DNA from: Betaproteobacteria bacterium
Lineage (GTDB): Bacteria > Pseudomonadota > Gammaproteobacteria > Burkholderiales > SHXO01
Reading direction: 5' to 3'
Length of the DNA: 64,000 bases
Assembly (NCBI GenBank): GCA_025356655.1
Contig: JANXRW010000019.1
Location: 18,026 to 82,025 of the forward strand
The notes under the pieces were generated by a model. The model worked only from the letters and a program-made list of their open reading frames with translations. It was not told the origin of the DNA and ran no database searches. Below, one piece after another: positions 12,501 through 24,500 of the stretch; position 1 is the first letter of the stretch; every line of letters starts with the position of its first letter. A program made the position numbers and the translations under genes.

Positions 12501-15500
12501 CGTGACGAAGGCGTCGGCGGCGTCCGCGGTCACCTCCAGGCCCTTGCCGGCTGCCCGTAGGCGCAACACGCCGTTGGGGAACTCCACCGTGATGAGGCCC
12601 GGCTTGAACACGTTGCTCTGCGCAGCCACCTGGCTGATGGCACTGTCGATGGCGCGTTGCAGCGCCTGCGCGAGGTCACCCGTGCTGCCATCGTTCTGGG
12701 TGTCCCCGTGGAGCAGCGTGACCGACAGCGACTCCCCCTGGTAGTGGAGGGTGAAGTGCGCATCGGCCGAGAGCTTCACTTCGGCCGGCTTCACCGCGTC
12801 GCCCGCACTCAGCACCTGCTCGGCCACCACGAACTGCTGGTTGGCCGTGTCCCACTGCAGCGAGGTGAATTCGTAGCGGTGCAGGAAGCGATCCCACTTC
12901 ACCGCCACGAAATCCGGCACCGCCAGGCCCTGGCTGTCGGTGTCCCCACCGACGAACTTCACCAGGTTCGTTCCCGTGCCGCCGTCGATCAGGTCGCTGT
13001 AGCTGGGAATGAAGCTCTGGTCGCTATTGAGCAGCTTGGGTAGTTCATCAGGCAGGATCTGGAACGTGTCGTCCCCCGCGCCCCCGTAGAGCAGGCTGGG
13101 ACCGTTTCGATTGTAGCCGCTGCTGATGACATCATTGCCCGCGCCACCGAAGATCCAGTCGTTGCCGCCCCCGCCTTGCAATACGTCGTTGCCCTCGCCG
13201 CCGATAATGACGTCACGGCGCTGCGTGCTGGGCGTCACCGACATGTCCTTGACCACCGGGGCGGAGCCGTCGCCCGTACTGAACGCCAGATCATAGGCGG
13301 TGGGTACGAGGTTCGGCGAGTCCACCTTGAGCAGGTAAGTCTGCCCGACGACCAGGCCCGAGAGGTCGAGGCCGCTCTGGCCGCCGCCGGAGAAGTCCTG
13401 TACCACGTGACCGTTCTGACTGCGCGTGCCATCGGCATTACGCGTGCTCACCTGGGCGGAGAGGGTGTAGGAGGCCGTGTTACCGCCCAGACCCGAGACG
13501 CGCAGGAAGTAATGCCCGACGGCCAGTCCCTGCAGGCTCACGGCCTGGGCCAGCGGGAAGACGGAACTGTCGGCCGTGGCCAGTACGTTGCCGCTCTTGT
13601 CGAGCAGTTCCAGGCCGAGGTTCTTGTTGTCGGCCGTCGTCGTGGTCACCAGCCCGATGCGGTCGTCGGGACCCGCCGCGGCGCTCAAGTCGAAGGCGAA
13701 GACGTCCTTGTCCTGGGCCGTGTCGATGGTGAGTCCGGTGATCTTGGACAGATCCTGGATGTTGTCGATCTGGTAGGCCGTTGCCGTAGTGTCGTGGGAC
13801 AACACGCGCACCTGCGTGCCGCCCGCGCCCACACGGGCGCTCACCGAGTAGGCCAGCGGCGCGTTGGCCGCCACCGCCGCCGTCGCCGTTACGCGCAGGA
13901 AGTAGTTACCCGCGGCGAGTCCATTCAGGCCGGCGTTCAGGTCGCCCGTGGCCGGCGCCACGGTCTGCAGGACGTTGCCATCCTTGTCGAGCACCTCGAT
14001 CTTGAGGGCTGCGGCCGGATCGGTTTTTGTGATGCCGACGCGGTCGCTGGCACCACCATCGCTGGCCAGTTGGAACGAGAAATAGTCCGCGCTCGCCTGG
14101 TCCCCGATGGACAACCCATCCACGCGCGCCAGTGTGCTCGGGTCGCCCAGCGCGTAGGCCGTGGCGAGCCCGTGGTGGCCGCGCGCCGCATCCGTGCTGT
14201 CGGGGGTAATGGAGGACTGCGCCGGGCTCCCAGCGAAGGGCGTTCCATCGGCGTTGAACAGTTGCATGCGCAGCCCATCCTGCGAGGACAGGCTCGTCAA
14301 CGTCACGTGCGCGTTGGCCAGTTGCTGGGCCGTCAATTTGAACCGATACCAGTCCGTGTCCGTCGGGCTGTCGATGGTCAGGCGCTTGAAGACGACGTTG
14401 CCACCCAGCGCACCCAGATCGTAGGACTTGTCGCGGGTGTCGTTGCGGTTGGGCGCCTCGGTCTGGTCCGGCAGGATGCTGCTGCCGGCCTTGATGGTCA
14501 CGCGGTCATTGCCCGCGCCGCCGTCGATCCACACGCTCTTCTGCACCGTCGGACCGACGTTGATTACGTCATTGCCGGCCAGGGCGTCAATGATGATGAC
14601 CTTGAAATTGCCTTCGGGCGGCAGCAGCCCGTTCTCCAACTGGATCGTGTTGGAGGTGACATCCCCCAGCGTGACGTTGCTGCTGGCGTTGCTGGTGCCG
14701 TCGGCATTGACACTGCCGTCCTGGTTGGCGCCGCGCGCGGCGATGGCCTGCACGTCGAGCAGCGTATCCTCAGGGCGCCAGATCAGGTTCCCGTTGACGT
14801 CCTTGGCGGCGAAGTCCAGACGCACCGAGGCCGCGAACGTGAAATTCCCGTTGTTGTTGGTCAGGCGCGTGATCAGGTGATGGCCGTTGAGGAAACCCGG
14901 CTCGGTCACGTAGTCGACATTGATGATGTCGTCGAGGTTGGTGCCGGCGTAGTACCAGACCTGATCCCCGTAGGACTGGGCGAACTGCTTCCAGGCATCG
15001 CCCCCCAAGCCGCCGTCGGCGGACACGAACGTGCTTCCATCGGACTTATAGAGGATGTCGTTGCCGCCATTGCCGTCCATGAAATCGACGGTGGTGCCGC
15101 CCCACAGCGCATCATCCCCGGTGGAGCCAAGCATGCGGTCCAGCCCCGTGTCCTCCAGCGTCAGGCTCGCATCGGTGCTCACCACGCCGTTACCGCCCGG
15201 GACGCCGTTGCCCGTGTGCAGGCCGCCTTGCGCATCGACGTAGACGCCGAAGGAGCCGAAATTGAATCCCAGCGTGGCGCCCTTGGCCACCGTGGACAGG
15301 GTGATCTTCCCGCCCTGCTGGCCGGCCACCACGGCCGCGCCGAGGCCGGCGCTGGAGAGCGCGGCGTTGACCTCGCCCACCAGATCGTCCAGCGAGGCGT
15401 TGTTCTGCGTGTCGGCGGCCAGCACCTTGAAGCGCACCGCCGCGGCCCCGTTGACGCTGAGCGCGATGTCCGCGTCGGCCCGCAGGCGCCCGTCGGCGGG

Positions 15501-18500
15501 GGCGAGGAAAGCGCCCACCAGGCTCGCCACCGTGCTCGCGGTGCCCGTGGCCGTCTGCCCCGGCGCGAAATGCAGCTGCGTGGCGGCGGAGTTCGGGTCT
15601 CTGGACCAGGCGTAGAGTTCGTTCGTGCCCGACCCACCAATCAGATCGTCGTTGCCCTGACCACCAAAGATCACGTCATGGTCGGCGTGGGTCCCGGTGC
15701 CCCCGAAGAGCATATCGTCGCCACCCATGCCGTAGATCAGGTCGCTGCCCGAGCCCCCATCGAGCCGGTCATTGGCGTTGGAGCCGATGATCAGGTCGTT
15801 GCCGGGGCCGCCGTCGATGACACCCACGTAATCATTGCTGCGCGCCACGAGCTTGGACACATCCAACCGGTAGACCCCGCGCGCGGGATCGTCCCGCTGC
15901 AGGAACTCCAGGTCGTCGCTGCCCGAGCCGCCCTCGATGCGGAACTGCTGCACCAGGGGCGTACCGGTGGCGCTGAGCCAGGGCACGATGTACTCGCTGT
16001 CCTGCGCCAGGGTGGTGTCGCCGGAGACGGTCTTGAAATCCACGTGCAGCCAGCCATTGGCCGTCTGCCCCAGCTTGATGGTGTCCGGCGCGATGGAGCC
16101 GTTGATGAGCAGGATGTCCGTGGCATTGTCCGTCTTCACGTCCCCCAGCGCGCTGTCGCCGCCGAACCCGTCCACCGTGTCGCCCTGCTTGTAGACGCGG
16201 CCCGTCATAGGGTCGATGGCCGAGGCATAGGTGTAGTTCGCACCCGTGCTCATCACCAGCAGGTCGACGCCCTCGCCGCCGAAGAGGGTGTTGTTGCCGC
16301 TCTGTCCGTCCAGATAGTCGCTGCCGCTCCCGCCCCACAGGATGTCGTCGCCGCCGCCGCCGAAAACCTGGTCGTCCCCCGACCCGCCGAAGAGCACGTC
16401 GTTCCCCCCGACGATGTCGCCGCGGTCATTGCGCGCGTAGTTCGGCCCGGAGGAATAGTCACCCGACAAGTAGTCACTGCCATCGCCGCCGAAGAGCGCG
16501 TCGGCACGCAGGTTCCCGTAGAGCCAGTCGTTACCGCCATCGCCGTAGAGCTCGTCCCCGCGTAGCGCCTCCTCGGCCCGCAGGGCCGGGTCATTGGCCG
16601 CCCGCCCGTTGGCGTCGATGGCTGCATAGGCGTACAGGAAGTCGTTGCCCTCGCCACCATAGAGCCGCTGGCCCGCCTGCTGACCCTGCACCGCGCTGAG
16701 GTCGCCGCCCAAGCCCGGGTCACCCACCCGGCCCGCGTCGGCGAAGAGGTAGTCGTCGCCCGAGTCGCCGTAGAGCTGGTCGATGCCCGACCCGCCGTGA
16801 ATGATGTCGTCGCCGGATCCGCCGCGCACCACGTCGTCGCCCGCATCGCCGAACACCAGGTCTTTGCCCGCGCCACCATCCACGTAGTCGGATCCGCCCC
16901 CCCCGTAGGCACGGTCATTACCGCCGCCGGCGAAGATGAAGTCGATGCCGTCAAAGCCCGTCTGGTCCACCGGGGCGTAGGTAATGTTGGCACCGGCGTA
17001 GACCACGGTGCCCGCGTCCCCGAACAGCACGTCCGTGCCGTCGATCGCCGTACCTTCCACGGACTGGCCGATGAGCCAGCTGGGCATGATCCTAGGGACG
17101 TGGAATCCCGTCGGATGGAACGTCTCGTTCTGGTCCCAGCCGGGCGGATTGGAGAAGTCCGCGGCGTGACCCAGCGGATCGGCCAAGTCGGCGATCAGGG
17201 GGTCCAGACGGTGATCGAAGCTGCCGCCGAACATCAGGTCGTTGCGCCCGCCACCAAAGAGGGTGTCATTGCCAGTGCCACCAACGAGCACGTCGTTACC
17301 ATCAAAGGCGCTGGTGGTGCCCGTTTCCGTGATGGTGGTGATGGCGCCCACGACGATGCTCCAGGTGCCGCCGTCGCCGAAGAGCGCGTCGTCACCCGTA
17401 TTGCCCCAGATCGTGTCGTCCTGACCGCCACCGAAGATGACGTCGGCCCCGCCGTTGCCAAAGAGGTTGTCGTTGCCGTCAAAGACACTGGTCGTGCCCG
17501 CAACGGCGCTGACCTGCTGCCCGAGGTAGTAGGCCGTGCCGGTCCCGCCCAGGCTCACCGAGCCGGCGTCGCCCAGGAGGATGTCGTTGCCGCCCAGCAG
17601 GCTGCCCGCGTCCGGCGCGGCAGGGTTCAGGTCGCCTGCGATGAGGTCATTACCGCCGCCGCCGAAGATGATGTCGTTGCCCGAGCCGCCGCTGATGGAA
17701 TCGTTGCCATCGAACTGGCTGGTGAAACCGGTGAGCAGGGAGGCCGCGCCCATCTGCACCAGCCCGCCATCGCCGAAGAGGATGTCGTTGCCGCCCGCGG
17801 CCACGCCCGTCTGCGCCGAGTTCCAGGCTTGGTCGCCGCCAATCTGGTCGTCGCCACCACCGCCGAAGATGATGTCGCTGCCGGCGCCGCCCACGAGGGT
17901 GTCGTTGCCGTCGTATTTGCCGGTGTCGCCCTGCGCGAAGACCACCAGGCCGACGGACATGAGCACCGTGCCCCCGTCTCCCAGCAGCACATTGTTGCCG
18001 GCCGCGCCCAGGCCCGCGGCGGGATCGCTCGCCGCCTCGTTGCCGCCGATGAGGTCATTGCCGCCGCCGCCGAAGAGCACGTTGTTGCCGGGCCCGCCGG
18101 TGAGCGTGTCGTTGCCGTCATATTGGCCGGTGAGACCGGTGTACTGGCCCCCCACCACGGTGCCGCGGTCCCCGAACACCACGTCGTCGCCGGAGCCCGC
18201 GTTGATCAGGTCATTACCCGAGCCGCCGAAGATGACGTCATTGCCGGAACCGCCCCAGATCTGGTCGTTCCCCGTGTTGCCGTAGACCCAGTTGTTGCCG
18301 CCTCCGGCGTCGGTGCCCGTCACGGAGCCGACCACGCCCGCGACCAGCGTGAGGCTGCCGCCTGCGGCCAGGATCACGTCGTCGCCGCCCGGGCTCTTGG
18401 CCGGGTCCACGAGGTCGAGCGCCAGGCTGCGCGGGTCGGTCGCGCGCGGATCGCTCTGCACCAGCCCGACGAGCCAGGGGTTGGCATCGCCGAGGATGAA

Positions 18501-21500
18501 GTTGTTCCCGCCGCCGCCGAAGATGATGTCGTCACCGGTGCCGCCGGTGATGATGTCATTGCCATCGTCGGCGGCCAGCAGGCCGACCAGCGCAATGATG
18601 CTGCCATCGGCCCCGTAGGTGACCGTACCGCCATCGCCGAACAGGACATCGGAGTTGGAGCCGCCGTCGATCACGTCATTGCCGGCGTCACCGAAGATGA
18701 TGTCGTTGCCGGCACCCCCGTAGAGGTTGTCGTCGCCGCTGCCGCCATGGATGAGGTCGTTGCCGCCCTCGCCGTAGATGGTGTCGTTGCCCGCGCCGCC
18801 GTAGAGCGTGTCGCTGCCGTCCCCCCCGTAGATCGTGTCGCTGCCGTCGCCCCCGTAGATCGTGTCGTTGCCGGGGCCCCCGTAGAGCAAGTCATCGCCG
18901 CCGCCGCCGCTGATGGTGTCGTTGCCCTGGCCGCCGTAGATCCAGTCGGCTGCCCCGCTGCCGTAGATGGTGTCGTTGCCGCCGGCGCCCCGGTCGGCGT
19001 TCTCGACCAAGGGGTTGCCGCCGGGGAAGGAAAGCACCCCGCCATCGCCGAAGATGAAGTGCTGCGCGTCGCCCGCGCTCTCCCGGGGCTTGCCGGTCCC
19101 GGCGTCGAAGCCCGCACCGTAGATGGTGTCGTTGCCGCCGCCGCCGAAGATGATGTCGCGCCCGCTGCCGCCGGTGATGATGTCGTTACCGTCTTGGGCC
19201 GAGGAATGACTGATGTAGGAGCCATCGGAGCGGATCTCGCCGCCATCGCCGAAGATCACGTCGTTGCCCGACCCCACCGTGATGGTGTCGTTGCCGCCAT
19301 CGCCCCAGACCTGGGCATCACCATTCTGGACGGAGATCAGGTCATCGCCCGCCCCGCCGTGGATGGTGGCCTTGCCCGCGCCCGAGGAGATCACGTCGTT
19401 GCCCGCACCGCCGTCCAGAGAGACGCTGATGGACGGATTGGTGACGCCCGAGAGATCAATGATGTCGTCGCCGGCACCGCCCGTAGCGATGATGCTGTTG
19501 CTCACCTCGTAGGACTGCGCATGGGCTTCGGACACGCCCAGGCCGGGTGCCCACACCAGGACCTTGCCAGAGTTTCCCGGATCGGACTTGACGTGGATCT
19601 CCACGCCGTTGCTGTCATCGGTGTTTCCGTTCAGCCGCTGCTGGGCGTTCGGCCCGATATTCAGTTGCAGCGAGCCACCGTCGAGCTTCGTCGCCAGCAC
19701 CGGGGGCCGGTCGAAATTGATCTCGAAGGTCGCCAGGGTCAGCGGTGGGGTGATGTCGAAGGTCTTGTCGATCTTGAAGAAGAATAGATTGACCTTCAGG
19801 AAGGCCTGCAGCTTGGCGGTGATCTTGCCGCTGATGTCGAAGATGGACAGCGGCGCAAGCGCCGGCTTGTCGCTATTTAACTGGTTCACCACGTCGGCTT
19901 CCAGATCCGAGATGCGGACCTTACCGTCGTGGCGCGGGTTGTAGAGGTTGAAGTCGATCTCGGCGAAGATACCGCCGTCCACGCCCGCCTGGGCGATTCC
20001 CAGGTTGAGTTCCACGCCCGCCGTAATGGATCCCGTCAGGGTAAGCGTGGGCACATCGGGGCCCGAGAGGTCCGCCGCCGACTGCTTGGTGCTAAGAAAG
20101 AAGCCGTCGAAGAGCGTGGCGGGATTCTTGAACCCCCCGTCGGCGAACTCGTTGATACCCAGGGTGTCGTAGCCGAAGGCGAAGTGGATGGTCCCGCCGA
20201 GAGAGCCGGTGATCGTGGCGCCGAGTGGTCCGAAGATCGGGAAATAAGCGGTGTAGCTGAAGTTGAACGACAGCGTTGGCATGTCGTAGGCAATCAGCGT
20301 CGCCGGCTTACCCAGCAGCAAACCGAAGATCTGCGAGGGATCTTTCAGGATCGGGAAGGAGAAGCCGCCGCCGAAGTTCGCGTTTGCGAGGTTGCTGGTG
20401 AAGTCCGTGGTGCTGCTGGCGGACTGGCCGCTGGTGTTCAGGCCCGACAGCGCGTTGTCCAGGTTGAAGCCCGAGACATCCGGCAGCTTGAATCCGCTGG
20501 AGGCGTCCGAGAGCTTCGTGTTCGGGTTGGTGATGTCCAGCTTCATCGTCGGATCGGACGAACTGGCGTCGTAGATGACGAAGTTCCCGAAGGGCAGGAT
20601 GACCTCGGAGGTGTCCGTCGGGATGCTGTTCACCAAGTGAATCACGTCCGCCACGGCCTTGATAAAGGCGGGATCCACTTCGCCGAAGGATGCCGCCAGA
20701 TCGAGCAACGTGACGGGCGTGCCGCTCAGGTCCGAGATCACGGGGATGGGGGTCGTTAGCACGTCGATGATCGGCTCGACGGGCTTGGTGACGTCCTGGA
20801 TCTTCTTGACGATGGGGGCGATCACATCGCTAATGAAGGAACCCAGATCGAGGCCCACGTTCTTGAAAGCCACGAGCTTCAGACCATCCTTGATGGCGTT
20901 GCCGATCCCGGAGAGGCCGATGAACTCGCCCTTACTTACATCACCGAAACCCCAGTCCAACTCGAAATCCGCCACGACCTTGGGGAACACGGTGGCGGCC
21001 CCCGGTACCAGGGAACTATTGAGCTGCAAGGTCAACGCCAGGTCCGCCACCGCTTCGGCGGCGATGCCCACGTCCACCTTCATGCTGCTGATGTTGGACA
21101 GCGTGAGCTTGTCGTTGCCCGCCTGGCCGGTGGAGAGGTTCACCGCGAACTCCGCGGTCAGATGCGTATTGCCCTTGTCCTTGGCGGTCACTTCCAAGGG
21201 ACCCAACTGGCCATCGATCGAAGCATTGGGCACGGTGGCGTTCACCGTGATCAACATTTCGTGCGGGCTGGACATGTCCACGTAGAAGCCATCTCCACCA
21301 CTGACACCAAACCCCAGATCCATCTCCCAGCCCACGTTGAGCGCGACGGCTCCGCTCGTCTTCAAGCCCAGGCCCGGGATGCCCAGGTCGAAGCCGATGC
21401 TATGGCCGATGTCCACCAAGGTGGTACCCAGTTTCAGGTTCCACTGCATGAACTCGTCCTTGAAGGCCACGCCCTTCTTGTCGATATTCGTGTCCAGCAT

Positions 21501-24500
21501 GACGTCGGCTTGGGTCACCGAGCCGTCCGCGTTGGTGTCCTTCAGGACATTCAGGCCGCTGGGGCCGAGGAGGTTGAAGAGCTCCTTCGACACGAAGTTC
21601 TGGTCCGGGTCCGTCGCGGTGGCGATCCCCTGGCGCAGCGGCACGATGAAATCGTGGCGGAATTTGTCAATGAACCCGGCGGCCTCGGACAGCTTGCCGG
21701 TGAGCGGCAGCGAGAAGGAGAAGACCTTGCCGTCGAGCACATCCTGGAGCGCGCCGAGGAAGCTATCCACACCGTCGACGGCCAGGAGCAACTCATCGGT
21801 CAGGCTGAAATCGCTGGGATTGATGGATAGAAGGTCGTCGGGCACGAAAACGAAGTTGTCCCCGCCAGCACTTCCGTCGGACTTCAGCGTGCCGCCCAAC
21901 TTGATGTCCCCACCTAGGTCGACGCTCAGTTGGCCGCCCACCTTGATGTCGCCCTTGAACAGCGACTCCGTGGGAAAGTACACCGGTAGATCGCCCGTGA
22001 TGCTGCCGCTGAAAGTCCCCTTGAGCGAGTCGAGACCACCGGCCAGGATGTCGGTGATAAGGACGTGGTCCGTCTTCGCACCGTGGCTGTCCTTGAACAG
22101 CTTGGCGTCCACGCCCAGGCTGAAGTCCGCGCCGATGTTGGCACTGCCCTTCTTTACGAAGAGCCCCAGCGGCCCCATGGCCGCGGTGAACTCCAGGCCC
22201 GTACCGCCGGCGCCGATATGACCGGTGGCGCCCGTCTTGTCGAAGAGGTAGACCTTGGTGGGGTTCGACAGGTCGAAGCCCACGTCCAACTCCAGGTTCA
22301 CGTTGCCCGAGGCATTGAGCTGCGCGTTACCCGCCAGCTTGGCGAAGGAGGGCAGGCCGAGGTCCAGGTTGATGCCCAACTGCTTGCTGAAGCTCGGGTT
22401 GAACCCCAGTTGCAGTTCCAGTATCTGGTTGCTGCCGTCGGGGACCAGGGAGAGCTTGAGCGCGTCGGAACTCGCCGGAATACCGAAGGCTTCCTTGAGC
22501 TTGGATTCCAGCTCTTGGATGCTGGAGGCATGGTCGCTACTGGCCGAATTCACCCCACTGGTGAACTGCGTGGCGAAAGCGAGCAGGTCGTTCACACTCA
22601 CGTTCACCAGCGGCAGCTTGTCGTTCAGGAATCCGAATTGCTGGAACTGGCCGAGGAACTGGGACAGCGCCTGCAGGCCGCTGATGATGTCGGAGAAGCC
22701 GATGTGGCTGAAGCTACCCAGGTCACCGAACCCGGAGGTCGTGACCACCACGTGGGGCGCCACGCCGTTCAGGGGATCGCCGATGTCCTGAAGGGTGACG
22801 GTGACGGTGGGGCTCGCGCCCAGGTGGATGAAACCGAGCGCCGGCGTCAATCCCACCGCCAAGGTCAAGGCGCCGTTGGCGGCGACGATGGGCAAGGCCA
22901 CGGGCGAGTTGGCGTCACCCACCTTCATATCGACCAGACCGTCGACCAGCTGCTTGAGCGAGATGCGATGCCCCAACACCCCGTCGGCGCCCTTGATACC
23001 GGCCGAGATACTGCCGGCGAGGTTACCGTTACCGGTCAGGCTGATCCCCGCAAAGCCGAAGTTCGCGGTGGCGTTGATGCCGCCCGGCGTGGACAACGCG
23101 AAGTCGCCCTTGGCCACCGCATTAGTCAGAAAAAACCGATCCATGAAGTTCAGACCGCCGATGGTATTGCCATCGATGACGCCGTCCTGCACTTCGTTGG
23201 GCGTTGCGGTATCAGACTTCAGCAGGCCCAGCTTGATCGCCGCAGAGGAACCGTTGGAGGCCTCCACGTGAAATAGCGTACTGCCTGCCCCGCCGAAGGT
23301 GGTGTCGGTCAACGCGATGGCCGTACCCGCGGCGTTAATGGCACCGGTCACTTTGCCACCCGTGGCAGCCTCGATATCGGCGATCACGTCCCCCAGGGTC
23401 TTTGCCCCGAGCAGGGACACGGCGGTGCGTGCCCCATCGTGCGTCACCACCGTGAGGTCCTGCAGGACCCCGCTCTGCGTATCGGTGAAGCCCAAATCCG
23501 TGCGGGCGGCGTTCCCGGCGTCCGTGGTGATGGTGAAGCTGGTGACGCTGCCGTCCTTCGCCGTGACGATCAGGCGCTGGCCGATGGAGGTCGCGCTCAA
23601 TTGCGTGCTGAGCCCTGCTGCCTTCAGCGATCCGTTGAACTGAGTGACCAGATCCAGGATGTTGTGGTTTGCCTGCGAGTCGATGTCGTGCTTGCCCACG
23701 GCGTTGGTGCCAATAAGGGTCACGTCCTTCACCGCGCCACCGTTGACGCTCACGTGCAAGACGGCGTCCCCACTGAGACGTCCCACGATCCCGGGCATGG
23801 GACGCCCCGCCTCGATGAACGGACTTCCTGCGCTGGCGTCGGAGGTCGCGCTCGCCGCGAAGCCCAGGGCCGTGACGGCCGGATCGGCGGCGTCGGCACT
23901 GAGCGTGAAACTGGTCACCGACGCGTCCTTGGCCGTGAGTGTCAGCTTGCCGGCATCGAGTCCAGCCTTGAGCTTGCTGCCGAGCCCGGCCGTGGCGAGG
24001 GCGCTGTCCAGGTCCGCCTGCAACTGGTTCAAGGTCGTGTTGTTCTTAGTGGCATCCGCCGCTAGCAGCACCACCACGGCAGCGCCCCCGTTGAGCGCGA
24101 TGCTGAACTTGGCATCCTGGGCGAGGCGCCCGAAGATCGTGCTGACCTCGCCTTGCGCCATCAGGCCCAAGGTGGAGGAGATGATGTTGCTGCCGATCTC
24201 GGCGAGCGGCGTGCTGGTGGAGACCTGGCTTGCCGGCGGGTTGTCCGAGAGGTCGATTCCAACCGTGAGCGTCACCCCCGCGTGGGCTGCCACGCGCAAC
24301 GTCGACTTGGTGGAGAGGTTGAGGAGCGGCTGCAGGTTCAGGCTGAAATCGGCCGGGAAGTCCTGATAGGCCTGCAGCACCCCGTTGGCATCCTTGGCAT
24401 GGACCGCGGCCGAGATGTCCAGGTTGTAGGTGAGGGTGTTGTGCGTCGGGTCGTAGGTGGCCCCGATCTGGTTGAGACCCTGCTGGGTGTGGCCACCGGT

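Noticed and set aside
13176..19787. Very long plus-strand frames (over 900 residues) opposite the RTX region
   Set aside because: They are antisense shadows: the Gly/Asp-rich RTX codons on the minus strand leave the opposite strand free of stops. The minus-strand frame has clear domain content; these have none.
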